From Paracoccaceae bacterium (GTDB taxonomy: Bacteria > Pseudomonadota > Alphaproteobacteria > Rhodobacterales > Rhodobacteraceae): a DNA stretch of 64,000 nt. Of this stretch, positions 16,512 to 24,962 are shown piece after piece. Numbering within the stretch: the first letter of the stretch is position 1; the number at the start of each line of letters is the position of its first letter. The stretch is taken from contig SDAL01000001.1 of the NCBI GenBank assembly GCA_004153385.1, positions 1 to 64,000 on the forward strand, given 5' to 3'. The position numbers were made by a program, and so were the translations under genes. The notes under the pieces are model-generated. The model saw nothing but the letters and a program-made list of their open reading frames with translations, searched no databases and had not been told where the DNA came from.

Positions 16512-17208
16512 TATCACTGCACTCAACTCAGGCTACGGGCGGGTGCCCGTGCTGCGCGATCTGCAAATGCAGATCGGTGCGGGCGAATGTGTTGGCGTTC
16601 TTGGTCGCAACGGCATGGGAAAAACAACGTTATTGCGTGCGATCATGGGCGAACTTCCGGCATGGTCGGGCCGTGTCACCAAGAGCGGGCAGGACCTTAC
16701 CACGACACCGACGCAGCTTCGTGCCCGTGCGGGGATCGGGTATGTGCCGCAGGGCAAGCAACTGTTCAAGGCGCTGAGTGTGCACGAAAACCTGCGCATG
16801 GGATGCGTCAAGGATTTTCGCGGCAGCGCACGCCAGATCAGTGCGGTTCTCGAGCTGTTTCCGCGTCTTGTGCGGCTGCTCGAGCGCCAGGCGGGGATGC
16901 TGTCGGGGGGCGAGCAGCAGCTTCTGGCATTGGCACGATGCTTGTGCGGGCAGCCCGATCTGATCTTGCTCGACGAGCCGACAGAAGGCATCCAGCCCTC
17001 TATCTGTGACGAGATCATCGACGTTCTGATCAAACTGCGCCGGGAGCAGGGGATGTCGATCATTCTGGTCGAGCAGGACATCGATTTCCTGTGGCAAATC
17101 TGTGACCGCGTGCTGGCCATCGACAAGGGCAGCGTCGTGCAGGTCATTGATCCGAAGGCGGCAGGATCGACAGAGGCCGCCAAAACATTCATCGGGATTG
17201 AAGGATAG
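16504..17208 (+). CDS. ABC transporter ATP-binding protein, LivF/UrtE type
   Basis: 234 residues from MLDITALNSGYGRVPVLRDL. Walker A GRNGMGKTTL lies near 36-45, signature LSGGEQQLLALARCL, Walker B LILLDEPTEGIQP, H-loop VEQDIDF. The EGIQP stretch is typical of LivF/UrtE. The start at 16504 lies 8 nt inside the previous gene; an upstream in-frame start would run deep into that gene and is less likely. Completes the five-part importer. Confidence 0.87.
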   Translation: MLDITALNSGYGRVPVLRDLQMQIGAGECVGVLGRNGMGKTTLLRAIMGELPAWSGRVTKSGQDLTTTPTQLRARAGIGYVPQGKQLFKALSVHENLRMGCVKDFRGSARQISAVLELFPRLVRLLERQAGMLSGGEQQLLALARCLCGQPDLILLDEPTEGIQPSICDEIIDVLIKLRREQGMSIILVEQDIDFLWQICDRVLAIDKGSVVQVIDPKAAGSTEAAKTFIGIEG

Positions 17209-17211
17209 ATC

Positions 17212-18726
17212 ATGACCATTCGCAGACCCGACACCGGCGATATCGAGGCGGCCAGCCAGCATTACAATCTGGATTTGTCACAATCCGATATCGCGGCGTT
17301 CGAAACCCTTCTGGACGCGGTGAGCGCCGATTACACCATTGTGGACCATCTGGTCGAGGACCTGCCAGAGGTCCGCTATCCACGCACCCCCGGCCATCGT
17401 CCCGCCCCCGAGGACAACCCCTATAACGCATGGTATGTCTTGTCGGAGGTGCGCGGGCGCAAAGGTGGCCCGCTGGACGGGCTTCGTATCGCGCTGAAAG
17501 ACAATATATGTCTGGCGGGCGTGCCGATGATGAACGGTGCCGACAGTCTGCGCGGGTACATGCCCGAAATCGACGCGACATTGGTCACCCGCATGCTGGA
17601 TGCTGGTGGGGTGATAAAGGGAAAAGCCCAGTGCGAATATTTTTGCGTATCCGGCGGTAGCCATACCAGCGCGCTTGGACCGGTGCGCAACCCGCATGAC
17701 GAAACCCGTTCGGCGGGAGGGTCGTCTTCGGGATGTTCGGCGCTGGTTGCGTCGGGCCTTGTCGATGTGGCGATCGGCACCGATCAAGGCGGATCTGTGC
17801 GCATCCCCGCGGCCTATGCAGGTTTTGTGGGGATGAAAGCCACCCACGGGCTGGTGCCGTATACGGGTGTCATGCCCGTCGAGATGACGCTGGATCATGC
17901 CGGTATCATGTCGGGGACGGTGCGTGACAATGCCCGTGTTCTGGACGTCATCGCAGGGGCCGACGGGCTTGATCCGCGTCAGGTAAACCTGCCCGACTGT
18001 GGCGATTATACAGCCGGTCTGGAAACGGGTGCGGCCGGCTTGCGTATTGCGGTCATCACCGAAGGATTCGGCTGGCCAAATTCCCAACCGGACGTGGACG
18101 ATGCCGTCCGTGCCGCCGCGCGCCATTATGCAGCGCTCGGCGCGACCATAGAGGAGGTCAGCTTGCCCATGCACCGCAATGGCCACGCGATCTGGTCGCC
18201 GATTGCGGTAGAGGGCACCGTCCGCCAGCTTGAGGGCAATAATTACGGCTCGAACTGGAAAGGGCTCTATCTGTCGTCGCTCATGCGCGCGCAGCAGGAC
18301 TGGCGCGCGCATGCCGCGACGTTTCCCGATGATATGAAATCGGTGTTGCTGGCGGCGCATTATTTCGGCACCCGTTACCACGGCCGGTATTATGCCAAAG
18401 CGCAAAATCTGGTGCGCCCGCTCAAACGGGCGTATGAAGGGCTGCTTGAAGATTACGATCTTTTGCTGATGCCTACGGTCCCGCTGCAGGCGCCGGAATT
18501 ACCCGATGCAGGCTGTGATCCGGCCACATTCGTGGGACGCGCGCTGGAAATGAACGCCAACACCGCACCGTTCAATGCAACGGGGCTGCCGGCGCTCAGC
18601 GTGCCGTGCGCGATGCGCAACGGCCTTCCGGTGGGAATGATGCTTGTGGGGCGCGATTTTTCGGAGGCTTTATTGTATCGTGCAGGCGCGGCCTTCGAGG
18701 CGGCCTATGACTGGAAGACGTTGTGA
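17212..18726 (+). CDS. Amidase (amidase-signature family)
   Basis: 504 residues. The amidase-signature core is clear: catalytic Lys in LRIALKDNI near 90-98, the Gly/Ser-rich loop RSAGGSSSGCSALVASG near 164-180 with the cis-Ser, and the nucleophile Ser in GTDQGGSVRIPAAYAG near 187-202. Length and N-terminal extension resemble broad-range aliphatic/aromatic amidases of Rhodococcus and Pseudomonas. It would hydrolyse the imported amide to acid and ammonia in the cytoplasm, giving nitrogen. It starts 3 nt after the transporter genes and overlaps the AmiC-like gene. The exact substrate is not deducible. Confidence 0.87.
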   Translation: MTIRRPDTGDIEAASQHYNLDLSQSDIAAFETLLDAVSADYTIVDHLVEDLPEVRYPRTPGHRPAPEDNPYNAWYVLSEVRGRKGGPLDGLRIALKDNICLAGVPMMNGADSLRGYMPEIDATLVTRMLDAGGVIKGKAQCEYFCVSGGSHTSALGPVRNPHDETRSAGGSSSGCSALVASGLVDVAIGTDQGGSVRIPAAYAGFVGMKATHGLVPYTGVMPVEMTLDHAGIMSGTVRDNARVLDVIAGADGLDPRQVNLPDCGDYTAGLETGAAGLRIAVITEGFGWPNSQPDVDDAVRAAARHYAALGATIEEVSLPMHRNGHAIWSPIAVEGTVRQLEGNNYGSNWKGLYLSSLMRAQQDWRAHAATFPDDMKSVLLAAHYFGTRYHGRYYAKAQNLVRPLKRAYEGLLEDYDLLLMPTVPLQAPELPDAGCDPATFVGRALEMNANTAPFNATGLPALSVPCAMRNGLPVGMMLVGRDFSEALLYRAGAAFEAAYDWKTL

Positions 18727-19877
18727 TGCATTTGCTAAATCCCACATGTGACGGGATACCGGTGGGGCTGTTGTTTTCGGATTGCAGCCCGACGGCTGCC
18801 GTCGAGGCCACGCAGGCGGCTGCGAGCGAACTTGCAATCAGCGAGGTGAACGAGGCCGGCGGGATCAATGGCGTGCCTTTGGTGCTGTGCCGTGTGCCGG
18901 TGGGGGGGCGTCCTGCGGATTATCTGCGCGCGGCAGAAACCCTGTGCGATGTGCACCATGTGCGCACAGTGTTCGGCACACATATGTCGGACTCCCGCAA
19001 GGCCGTTTTGCCGATGATCGAGGGGCGTCAGGCACTTTTGTTCTATCCGACGCTTTACGAAGGGTTCGAGTATTCAAAAAACTGCATCTATACTGGAGCT
19101 GCGCCGAACCAGAACTGCCTACCCATCGCGCGCTACCTGCTGAAAAATCACGGGCCGCGCGGATTTTTTATCGGAAATAACTATATATATGCCCATGAAT
19201 CCAACCGGATCATGCGCGATCTGTTCGAACAGGCAGGGGGCGAAATTGCCGCAGAGGCATATCTTCCGATCAATGCCCCTGACGATGCTTTGGCTGCGGT
19301 GATGGCGCGGCTTGAACAGGCGCAGCCGGATTTCGTCTACTCCACAGTTGTCGGAAACGACACGATCCGCCTTTACAGGGCCTTCGCCCGCACCCGTCTG
19401 CGCACGCGGGGTGTGCCGATTGCGAGCCTTGCCACGAACGAATCCGATCTGGCGCGGATGGGGGCCGATATTGCCGAAGGCAGCATTGCCGCGGCACCCT
19501 ATTTCGCATCCCTCGACACTGTGGCCAGCCGCCGTTTCGTGGCGGGAATGCAGGCCCGGTTCGGGCCGGATATGGCGGTGACCTCAGGGGCCGAAGCCGC
19601 GTATTTTCAAGTGCATCTTTTTGCTGCTGCCGCGCGGGCGAGCGATACACTTACCATCGATGCGGTGCGGGACCGGTTATGGGATGTCGCCTATGATGCG
19701 CCCGAAGGGCGGGTGCGGCTGGATGCGGGAACACATCACAGCTATCTTTGGCCACGCGTGGCGCGCGCCGATACGAGGGGGGTTTTCCAGATCGTGGAGG
19801 CAGCGCCCGAAGCCGTCAGGCCAGAACCCTATATGGTTGAGCATTGCTTAGAGGATCGCACAACCGAACATGTCTAG
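18726..19877 (+). CDS. amiC: AmiC-like cytoplasmic amide sensor / antitermination regulator
   Basis: 383 residues with the same type I binding fold as the operon's transport protein (PVGLLFSDCSPTAA, HMSDSRKAVLPMIEG, YPTLYEGFEYSKNCIYTGAA) but no signal peptide. That is the hallmark of AmiC, which binds amides in the cytoplasm and holds or releases AmiR. ATG at 18726 overlaps the amidase stop; GTG 18723 is an alternative. Its last 8 nt overlap the AmiR-like gene, matching the obligate amiC-amiR pairing of Pseudomonas. Confidence 0.85.
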   Translation: MHLLNPTCDGIPVGLLFSDCSPTAAVEATQAAASELAISEVNEAGGINGVPLVLCRVPVGGRPADYLRAAETLCDVHHVRTVFGTHMSDSRKAVLPMIEGRQALLFYPTLYEGFEYSKNCIYTGAAPNQNCLPIARYLLKNHGPRGFFIGNNYIYAHESNRIMRDLFEQAGGEIAAEAYLPINAPDDALAAVMARLEQAQPDFVYSTVVGNDTIRLYRAFARTRLRTRGVPIASLATNESDLARMGADIAEGSIAAAPYFASLDTVASRRFVAGMQARFGPDMAVTSGAEAAYFQVHLFAAAARASDTLTIDAVRDRLWDVAYDAPEGRVRLDAGTHHSYLWPRVARADTRGVFQIVEAAPEAVRPEPYMVEHCLEDRTTEHV

Positions 19878-20529
19878 CGCCCGCAGGAAGCCACGCATCA
19901 GCGACTTGAAAGGCACCCGTGTCCTTGTGCTCCTGCCGCCCGGCGAGGAGGCGGAGGGGCTGGTGTCCCATCTGATACGGATACATTGTCTGCCGCGTCT
20001 GGAATGGCCGGTGCCCCAACGGTTGCCAGATGATGTCGATGTGGTGTTCATGACCGTACAGACGGATGCGCGCGATGCCGTGCGCGGGCTGATCGCGACC
20101 CTCACCGATCTGAGCCCGCCGATCATCGCGCTGACCGGCTATGAGGACCCGTCGACCTTGCAGCTGGTGCTCGAACTGGGCGCGTCGGCGGTCATCGAAC
20201 GTCCGGTGAAGCCCTTCGGTCTGTTGACCAATCTGATGATCAGCCGCGACGTCTGGCGGCGTCGTCAAAGTGACGCCAGACGGCTTGCCGAAGCTGACCG
20301 GCAGGGCCTCGCGCTAACAGCGGTTCACGTCGCTAAAATGATCCTGTGCCGGCTGCACCAGATGGAGATGGGCGAGGCCCATCGCCATTTGCAAAAAACC
20401 GCAATGGACAATCGTAAATCCATCGAAGATGTGGCGCAGGATATTATCGCCCAATGCCCTGCGCTGGCGCTTGCAGCGGGGCCAGCGGATGGGGATGTCG
20501 GGCCAAGCCCGATGCCGCCCAAGACCTGA
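19870..20529 (+). CDS. amiR: AmiR-like ANTAR-domain antitermination protein
   Basis: 219 residues. The N-terminal 130 form a pseudo-receiver fold (VLVLLPPGEEAEGLV, PPIIALTGYEDPSTLQLVLE) without the phospho-Asp pocket. Residues of about 140-200 fit the ANTAR RNA-binding domain (ADRQGLALTAVHVAKMILCR, MGEAHRHLQKTAMDN, IEDVAQDIIA). AmiR binds the leader RNA and prevents termination when AmiC is occupied by an amide. As the last gene of the operon it would control its own expression; a candidate leader site lies at 12516-12544. Confidence 0.85.
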   Translation: MSSARRKPRISDLKGTRVLVLLPPGEEAEGLVSHLIRIHCLPRLEWPVPQRLPDDVDVVFMTVQTDARDAVRGLIATLTDLSPPIIALTGYEDPSTLQLVLELGASAVIERPVKPFGLLTNLMISRDVWRRRQSDARRLAEADRQGLALTAVHVAKMILCRLHQMEMGEAHRHLQKTAMDNRKSIEDVAQDIIAQCPALALAAGPADGDVGPSPMPPKT

Positions 20530-20829
20530 TGGGGTTTGGTGATCTTTGGCACAAATCCGGATCGGATGGCCGTAGGTCACAGCCCTTTGGAGCCCTGATA
20601 TGCCGACATGCCATAGAAGACCCCATGGTTGACCCTGTCCGGTTTGCGACTGTCTGCACCCTCAAAGGCGCAATTTCTACGCCACGCGGAGCGGGGCGGT
20701 GGGCAAAACAGGGATCGGATCGGTAAAGTGTGCGCGGCGCAAGCAGGACCGGTGCAAGGCTGATCTTGTACACGTCCACAAACCGGTCTCTCATCAATCG
20801 ATATCCCTCAGGCGAGGGTGGGGCGGCTT
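20530..20829. other. Gap between amiR-like and gntR genes
   Basis: 300 nt with no supportable gene and no clear intrinsic terminator. Short frames here lack ribosome sites. Confidence 0.5.
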
Positions 20830-21561
20830 TCAGGTGATACCCGCGCGGAGCAAAACGTTTACCGCACTGTCGAAATGCGCGTTCATGGCCGCTTCCGCGC
20901 GCACGGCATCCTGCGCCATAATGGCGTTCGCGATGTTTTCATGGCACAGGATGCTGCCCAGCCGGTTGTCGTCCGTTGCGCGCGCGCGCCAGCCGATGCC
21001 CCATGTCTGACGTGTGATGACCCGAAAGCTTTCGATCAGGATGGAATACAGCAGGTTGCCCGACGCCCGCGCGATGACCTCGTGAAAGGTGATATCCAAC
21101 TTCATGATAGTATTCTGGTCTTCTTCCAGCGCTGCGTGCATTTGCTGCACGACAGACAGCAGCGCAGTGGCATCCGCATCGCTACGCCGGATGGTTGCCA
21201 GCAATACGGTGCGCAGTTCAAGGGTACGGCGAACATCGAGCATCTGCTGGATGGACAGCTTGCCCGTATAGGACGTGTGATCAAGAATAACGCTAAGCGA
21301 GGATGCATCCGGCATCGCCACCCGCGCCTTGCGCCCGTGTCCGATATCGACCACGCGCAGGGTGGACAGCCCCCTCAGGGCTTCTCGCGCGACGGGACGC
21401 GATACACCTGAATGCGCGGCCAAGGCGATTTCCGACGGCAGCACCGCACCGGGCATACGCCTCTTGGCGCGGATATAGGCCCGTATGTCGATCATGGCCT
21501 GCTCTACCAATCCGATGTCAGAGGCCTCCATCAGCGGGGAGGGGGTCGATCCGGATGTCAT
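20830..21561 (-). CDS. GntR-family (FadR/FCD) transcription regulator
   Basis: 243 residues. The N-terminal winged helix-turn-helix has LPSEIALAAHSGVSRPVARE near 41-60. The C-terminal all-helical FCD domain has DITFHEVIARASGN with metal-binding-type Asp/His, and a final helix DAVRAEAAMNAHFDSA with His. Such regulators usually sense a sugar acid or organic acid. It diverges from the enolase-superfamily dehydratase and SDR genes, so it most likely represses them. A TGTCTT-AC-AAGACA palindrome lies between. Confidence 0.85.
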   Translation of the reverse strand: MTSGSTPSPLMEASDIGLVEQAMIDIRAYIRAKRRMPGAVLPSEIALAAHSGVSRPVAREALRGLSTLRVVDIGHGRKARVAMPDASSLSVILDHTSYTGKLSIQQMLDVRRTLELRTVLLATIRRSDADATALLSVVQQMHAALEEDQNTIMKLDITFHEVIARASGNLLYSILIESFRVITRQTWGIGWRARATDDNRLGSILCHENIANAIMAQDAVRAEAAMNAHFDSAVNVLLRAGIT

Positions 21562-21924
21562 AATGGCTATTTCTGTCTTACCAAAATATCAGGCGGGCCA
21601 AGTTTCGCATGAACTGTCAGGGCCTGTCTTACAAGACATGGCACGCCGCCGTCAGCTGTGCCAGTTGTCAAAATCCACAGCCGTAAAGCTGTTGAACGTG
21701 TTTCAAGACAGGCGCGTCCCAACCTTGCGAAATAGATATTACAGAAAACATCTAACTGTATGACCAAATAAAAAAGAGAGTTGCCATGCGTTGTCCTCGC
21801 CGTTTACGGTCATTTCTGGCTGCGGGCAGTCATACGATCCCACACGACCCGACCCGTATTTGCGCCACAGTTCCGCCGCGCGCGGCAGGCCCTGTCGGAG
21901 GTGCTATGCTTGCAAGGGAGTGCT
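21562..21924. other. Divergent promoter region between gntR and the dehydratase
   Basis: 363 nt without a gene. The dehydratase frame is open upstream to 21781, but coding signs start only at 21925. Contains the palindrome at 21625-21638. Confidence 0.5.
21625..21638. promoter_or_regulatory. Candidate GntR operator TGTCTT-AC-AAGACA
   Basis: Perfect 6-bp arms with a 2-nt spacer; it contains GT-N3-AC (GTCTTAC) as in FadR-subfamily operators. It sits 64 nt upstream of the gntR start in the divergent promoter region. Confidence 0.5.
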
Positions 21925-23124
21925 ATGAAAATCACCGCGTTACGGACCTATCGGGTCGAGGAATTCGCAAACGTTCTGTGGGTGCATGTCGAAACAGATG
22001 CAGGCATCACCGGTCTGGGCGAGACATTTTACGGTGCCGAGGCAGTGGAGGCGCATATCCACAATACGCTGGCGGTACGACTGGTGGGGCAAAATCCGCT
22101 AAACATCGAGGCATTGCACAAGGAGATGGTCTCGTTGCCCAATGCGCAGGCCTCCACAGGTGTCGAGTACCGGGCGGCGTCGGCAATCGATATCGCCTTG
22201 TGGGACCTGTTCGGCAAAGTCTGCGATCAGCCGGTTCATGTCATGCTTGGCGGCCAAAGCTGGGACAGGATCCGCGTGTACAACACCTGCGCAGGCACCC
22301 GATATGTGCGCACCAACAAGATCAAGCCTGTCGATACATGGAACCTTGATGGGGATCACTCGCCCTATGAAGACCTCGACGGTTTCATGACCCGCGCGGG
22401 CACGCTGGCCGAGGATCTGCTGGACCAAGGCATCACCGCGATGAAAATCTGGCCGTTTGATCCTGCGGGCATTGAGAACAAGGGCATGTTCATCACCACC
22501 GAGCAGATGAAAACGGCGATCAAACCGTTCGAGGACATCCGCCACGCGGTTGGCGACAAGATGGATATCATGGTCGAGTTGCATTCGCTTTGGAACCTGC
22601 CGGTGGCCAAGGATATCGCCCGCGCGCTGGAGCCGTTCAACCCGCGCTGGTATGAGGACCCGATCCGCATGAACGCGCCGCAGGCTTTGGCCGAATTCGC
22701 GCGCTCCACCCATGTGTGGACCTGCGCGTCCGAAACCCTCGGCTCGCGGTTTGCCTATAAAGAGTACTTGGACCGTGACGCCGCACATGTGGTGATGGCC
22801 GATTTGTGCTGGACCGGTGGCCTGACAGAAGGGCGCAAGATTGCCGCGATGGCCGATACCTACCATCGTCCGTTTGCGCCGCATGACTGTATCGGACCGG
22901 TCGGGTTTGCAGCCGCGATCCATATGTCCTTCAGCCAGCCCAACACGCTGATCCAGGAATCGGTGCGCGCCTTCTACAAGGGCTGGTATCGCGAGCTGGT
23001 GACGGAAGTACCGCGTATCGAGGGGGGCTATGTCTACCCGATGGAAGGCCCCGGCCTTGGCACGGAGCTTGTTGCCTCTTTCTTTGAACGTCCGGATCTG
23101 AGCGTCCGTGTATCGGAGTTATAA
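21925..23124 (+). CDS. Enolase-superfamily sugar-acid dehydratase (mandelate racemase/MLE family)
   Basis: 399 residues from MKITALRTYRVEEF, with AAGGGAG 4 nt before the ATG. The N-terminal capping domain is followed by the barrel. ITAMKIWPFD carries the first catalytic Lys region, IMVELHSLWN the first metal Asp/Glu, and WYEDPI the second. ASETLGSRFAYKEYL and the late HDCIGPVGF His motif follow. Residues fit acid-sugar dehydratases more than racemases, but the exact substrate (for example an aldonate) is not fixed. It is followed 2 nt later by an SDR of the gluconate 5-dehydrogenase type and faces a GntR regulator: a small sugar-acid catabolic unit. Confidence 0.8.
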   Translation: MKITALRTYRVEEFANVLWVHVETDAGITGLGETFYGAEAVEAHIHNTLAVRLVGQNPLNIEALHKEMVSLPNAQASTGVEYRAASAIDIALWDLFGKVCDQPVHVMLGGQSWDRIRVYNTCAGTRYVRTNKIKPVDTWNLDGDHSPYEDLDGFMTRAGTLAEDLLDQGITAMKIWPFDPAGIENKGMFITTEQMKTAIKPFEDIRHAVGDKMDIMVELHSLWNLPVAKDIARALEPFNPRWYEDPIRMNAPQALAEFARSTHVWTCASETLGSRFAYKEYLDRDAAHVVMADLCWTGGLTEGRKIAAMADTYHRPFAPHDCIGPVGFAAAIHMSFSQPNTLIQESVRAFYKGWYRELVTEVPRIEGGYVYPMEGPGLGTELVASFFERPDLSVRVSEL

Positions 23125-23126
23125 TC

Positions 23127-23894
23127 ATGTCTATCAATCTATTCGACCTGACGGGCAAAACGGCCTTGATTACAGGATCCTCGCGGGGCCTTGGCCAGGC
23201 GTTCGCCGCAGGTCTTGCGGCGGCAGGCGCCCGTGTCATCCTCAACGGGGTCAACGAGGCACGGCTGGAGGAGGCCGCCTGCGAGATGCGCGCACAAGGC
23301 CATGATGTGCTGACTGCCGCATTCGATGTAAGCTGCGAGGCCGCAATCAAGGCCACGTTCGAGCGGTTCGATGACGAGGGTATTGACGTTGATATCTTGA
23401 TGAACAACGCGGGTATCCAGTTTCGAAAACCCATGCTGGAACTGGAGACCGCCGATTGGCAGCGCGTGCTGGATATCAATCTGACCGCATCGTTTGTTAT
23501 CGGGCGCGAGGCTGCCAAGCGGATGGCCGTGCGCGGTTATGGCAAGATTATCAATATCGGATCGCTCACCTCGGAATTGGCCCGTGCGACGGTTGCGCCT
23601 TATACGGTTGCCAAAGGCGGCATCAAAATGCTGACCAAGGCGATGGCCGCTGAATGGGGTGAAAAAGGCATCCAGTCCAACGCAATCGGTCCGGGGTATA
23701 TGGTGACCGATATGAACGAGGCGCTGATCAACAATCCCGATTTCGACAGCTGGGTGAAAGCCCGTACGCCGATGCGTCGTTGGGGGCTGCCCGATGAATT
23801 GGCTGGCACCGCGATCTACCTTGCGTCGGATGCATCCAACTATGTGTCAGGCCAGATCATATATGCAGATGGCGGCATGATTTCAGTGCTATGA
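23127..23894 (+). CDS. SDR-family oxidoreductase, gluconate 5-dehydrogenase type
   Basis: 255 residues, classical short-chain dehydrogenase. The nucleotide motif TGSSRGLGQA lies near 16-25, NNAG near 92-95, the catalytic Ser in INIGSLTSEL, and the YxxxK in PYTVAKGGIKML near 157-168. PGYMVTDMNEAL and YVSGQIIYADGG near the end resemble IdnO/Gno. It would oxidise or reduce a keto/hydroxy sugar acid in the pathway of the preceding dehydratase, with which it is co-transcribed (2-nt gap). Confidence 0.85.
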   Translation: MSINLFDLTGKTALITGSSRGLGQAFAAGLAAAGARVILNGVNEARLEEAACEMRAQGHDVLTAAFDVSCEAAIKATFERFDDEGIDVDILMNNAGIQFRKPMLELETADWQRVLDINLTASFVIGREAAKRMAVRGYGKIINIGSLTSELARATVAPYTVAKGGIKMLTKAMAAEWGEKGIQSNAIGPGYMVTDMNEALINNPDFDSWVKARTPMRRWGLPDELAGTAIYLASDASNYVSGQIIYADGGMISVL

Positions 23895-24149
23895 TGCGCG
23901 CCGTCTGTTTCGATGCGGTGCGACACCCCTTGTGCTGACCGGAGCGCGGAAGTCTTGGCATCGGGATTGAGGTATGTGCCGCATCGCACTGCTGTTGGCG
24001 CAATCCTGGCGCTGATTTGCGGCGTGTCCTGAAACAAACGGCTGGGCAATGCTCGCGCGGCTGTTCCCGCCTTGTGCATTGGCATGGTGCGCGTTTGCCA
24101 ATCGTTCTTGGCTTTTCTAGATCTATCGGGAGGATGAGGGCGGTGCGCC
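23895..24149. other. Gap between SDR gene and the hemP terminator
   Basis: No supportable gene. With the terminator and the stretch up to hemP, the space from 23895 to 24232 is 338 nt. Confidence 0.5.
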
Positions 24150-24191
24150 CCAAACAGAAAACCGTGGCAACGCCTATCGGTTTGCCACGGT
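24150..24191 (-). terminator. Intrinsic terminator after hemP
   Basis: ACCGTGGCAA (24161-24170) and TTGCCACGGT (24182-24191) form a perfect 10-bp stem. On the minus strand it runs into TTTTCTGTTT, 42 nt after the hemP stop. Confidence 0.8.
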
Positions 24192-24232
24192 CTATAGCAG
24201 ACAATGAGATTGATGATTGGGTCTGGATGAGA

Positions 24233-24382
24233 TCACTTCGTGAGGATCAACTTACCCGCGCGCGTGATGCGGAGCGTGTAGACCTGCCCGTTGAGCAAGA
24301 TGTTGGCCTGGTTGCCACCATCGGTCAGGGTTTGGGCCTCGTGTGCGGGAAGGGCGTTGGTGAAATCCGGAGAAATGGTCAT
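24233..24382 (-). CDS. hemP: Hemin uptake protein HemP (49 aa)
   Basis: 49 residues ending QANILLNGQVYTLRITRAGK followed by LILTK. This matches the HemP family's conserved C-terminus (nucleotide-like hydrophobic strand, G-x-x-Y-x-L-R-x-T-x-x-G-K-L-I-L-T-K). HemP proteins are small, iron-regulated and needed for full expression of haem uptake in some proteobacteria. The ATG overlaps the previous small gene's stop (ATGA). No haem receptor or hmu transporter lies nearby, so this is a detached mini-operon. Confidence 0.85.
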   Translation of the reverse strand: MTISPDFTNALPAHEAQTLTDGGNQANILLNGQVYTLRITRAGKLILTK

Positions 24383-24540
24383 TGGGTCCTCTCAATCCTA
24401 TTGAGCATCATTTCGATCACACCAGCCTGCGGCGTGAATTCGCGACACAAGGCCTGCACAAGATCGTGCAATGTGATCGGATCGAATTCATCTTTGATTA
24501 CAGCCCGTTGGTCGGGCCGGTGTGGTAATGTGTCAGGCAT
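24379..24540 (-). CDS. Unknown 53-aa protein co-transcribed with hemP
   Basis: MPDTLPHRPDQRAVIKDEFD then PITLHDLVQALCREF and a short helical tail. ATG at 24540 has AGGAGA about 8 nt upstream; the stop overlaps the hemP start by 4 nt, so the two are translationally coupled. A single Cys and an amphipathic helix are visible. I do not recognise the family. By context it could act in haem or iron regulation. Confidence 0.65.
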   Translation of the reverse strand: MPDTLPHRPDQRAVIKDEFDPITLHDLVQALCREFTPQAGVIEMMLNRIERTQ

Positions 24541-24767
24541 TTCCGGTCTCCTGTTTATGGGGCTGGTCAAAAGCTGACTGGCGCTACATGTCATATCCTG
24601 AGTTAAAAAGTCGGGCTTGTAAAGTCTGATTGTTTTACTCGGGATATTTTTTTGCAGTTTTCCGCTGACGTCTGTTTGGGCGTAAACAGATCAGGGGGGG
24701 TGCCAGTCGCGCGACCGCTTGGGCGGTGCGGATTTTGGTATTGATCGGTTGCGCCGTCGGTTGCTGG

Positions 24768-24831
24768 CCAGACTACCAGCATGCCAGACTACCAGCATGC
24801 CAGACTACCAGTATTCCAGACTACCAGTATG
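24768..24831 (+). repeat. Four tandem 16-bp repeats (CCAGACTACCAGYATK)
   Basis: Units at 24768, 24784, 24800 and 24816. The first two are identical, CCAGACTACCAGCATG; the last two read CCAGACTACCAGTATT and CCAGACTACCAGTATG. Each contains a small CTGG/CCAG-type inverted repeat. No spacer separates them, so this is a minisatellite and not a CRISPR. Confidence 0.9.
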
Positions 24832-24843
24832 CCGCAACGGCAC

Positions 24844-24874
24844 GCACCGGCCATGACGGCGCAATGGCCGGTGC
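24844..24874. other. Perfect 11-bp-stem hairpin
   Basis: GCACCGGCCAT and ATGGCCGGTGC with a 9-nt loop, just after the tandem repeats. There is no T-run on either side, so it is not a standard terminator. Confidence 0.6.
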
Positions 24875-24897
24875 GCTGCGTGATGGCCACGCGTTCA

Positions 24898-24934
24898 TAT
24901 GAAAACGGTGCGCGCCTTGGAGGGCACGCACCGT
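24898..24934 (-). terminator. Intrinsic terminator after hom
   Basis: ACGGTGCG (24905-24912) and CGCACCGT (24927-24934) with further pairing inside. On the minus strand it is followed by TTTTC, 28 nt after the hom stop. Confidence 0.75.
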
Positions 24935-24962
24935 CACTGGTTCGTATAAAGGCGCGGGTGCC

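Larger units (their letters stand above)
24541..24962. other. Intergenic region with repeats and hairpins between hemP operon and hom
   Basis: 422 nt without a gene. From the left: an AT-rich stretch that probably holds the hemP-operon promoter, four 16-bp tandem repeats (24768-24831), an 11-bp-stem hairpin (24844-24874) and the hom terminator (24898-24934). Confidence 0.6.

Noticed and set aside
24768-24831. CRISPR array
   Set aside because: The 16-bp units are directly adjacent with no spacers and no cas genes are near.
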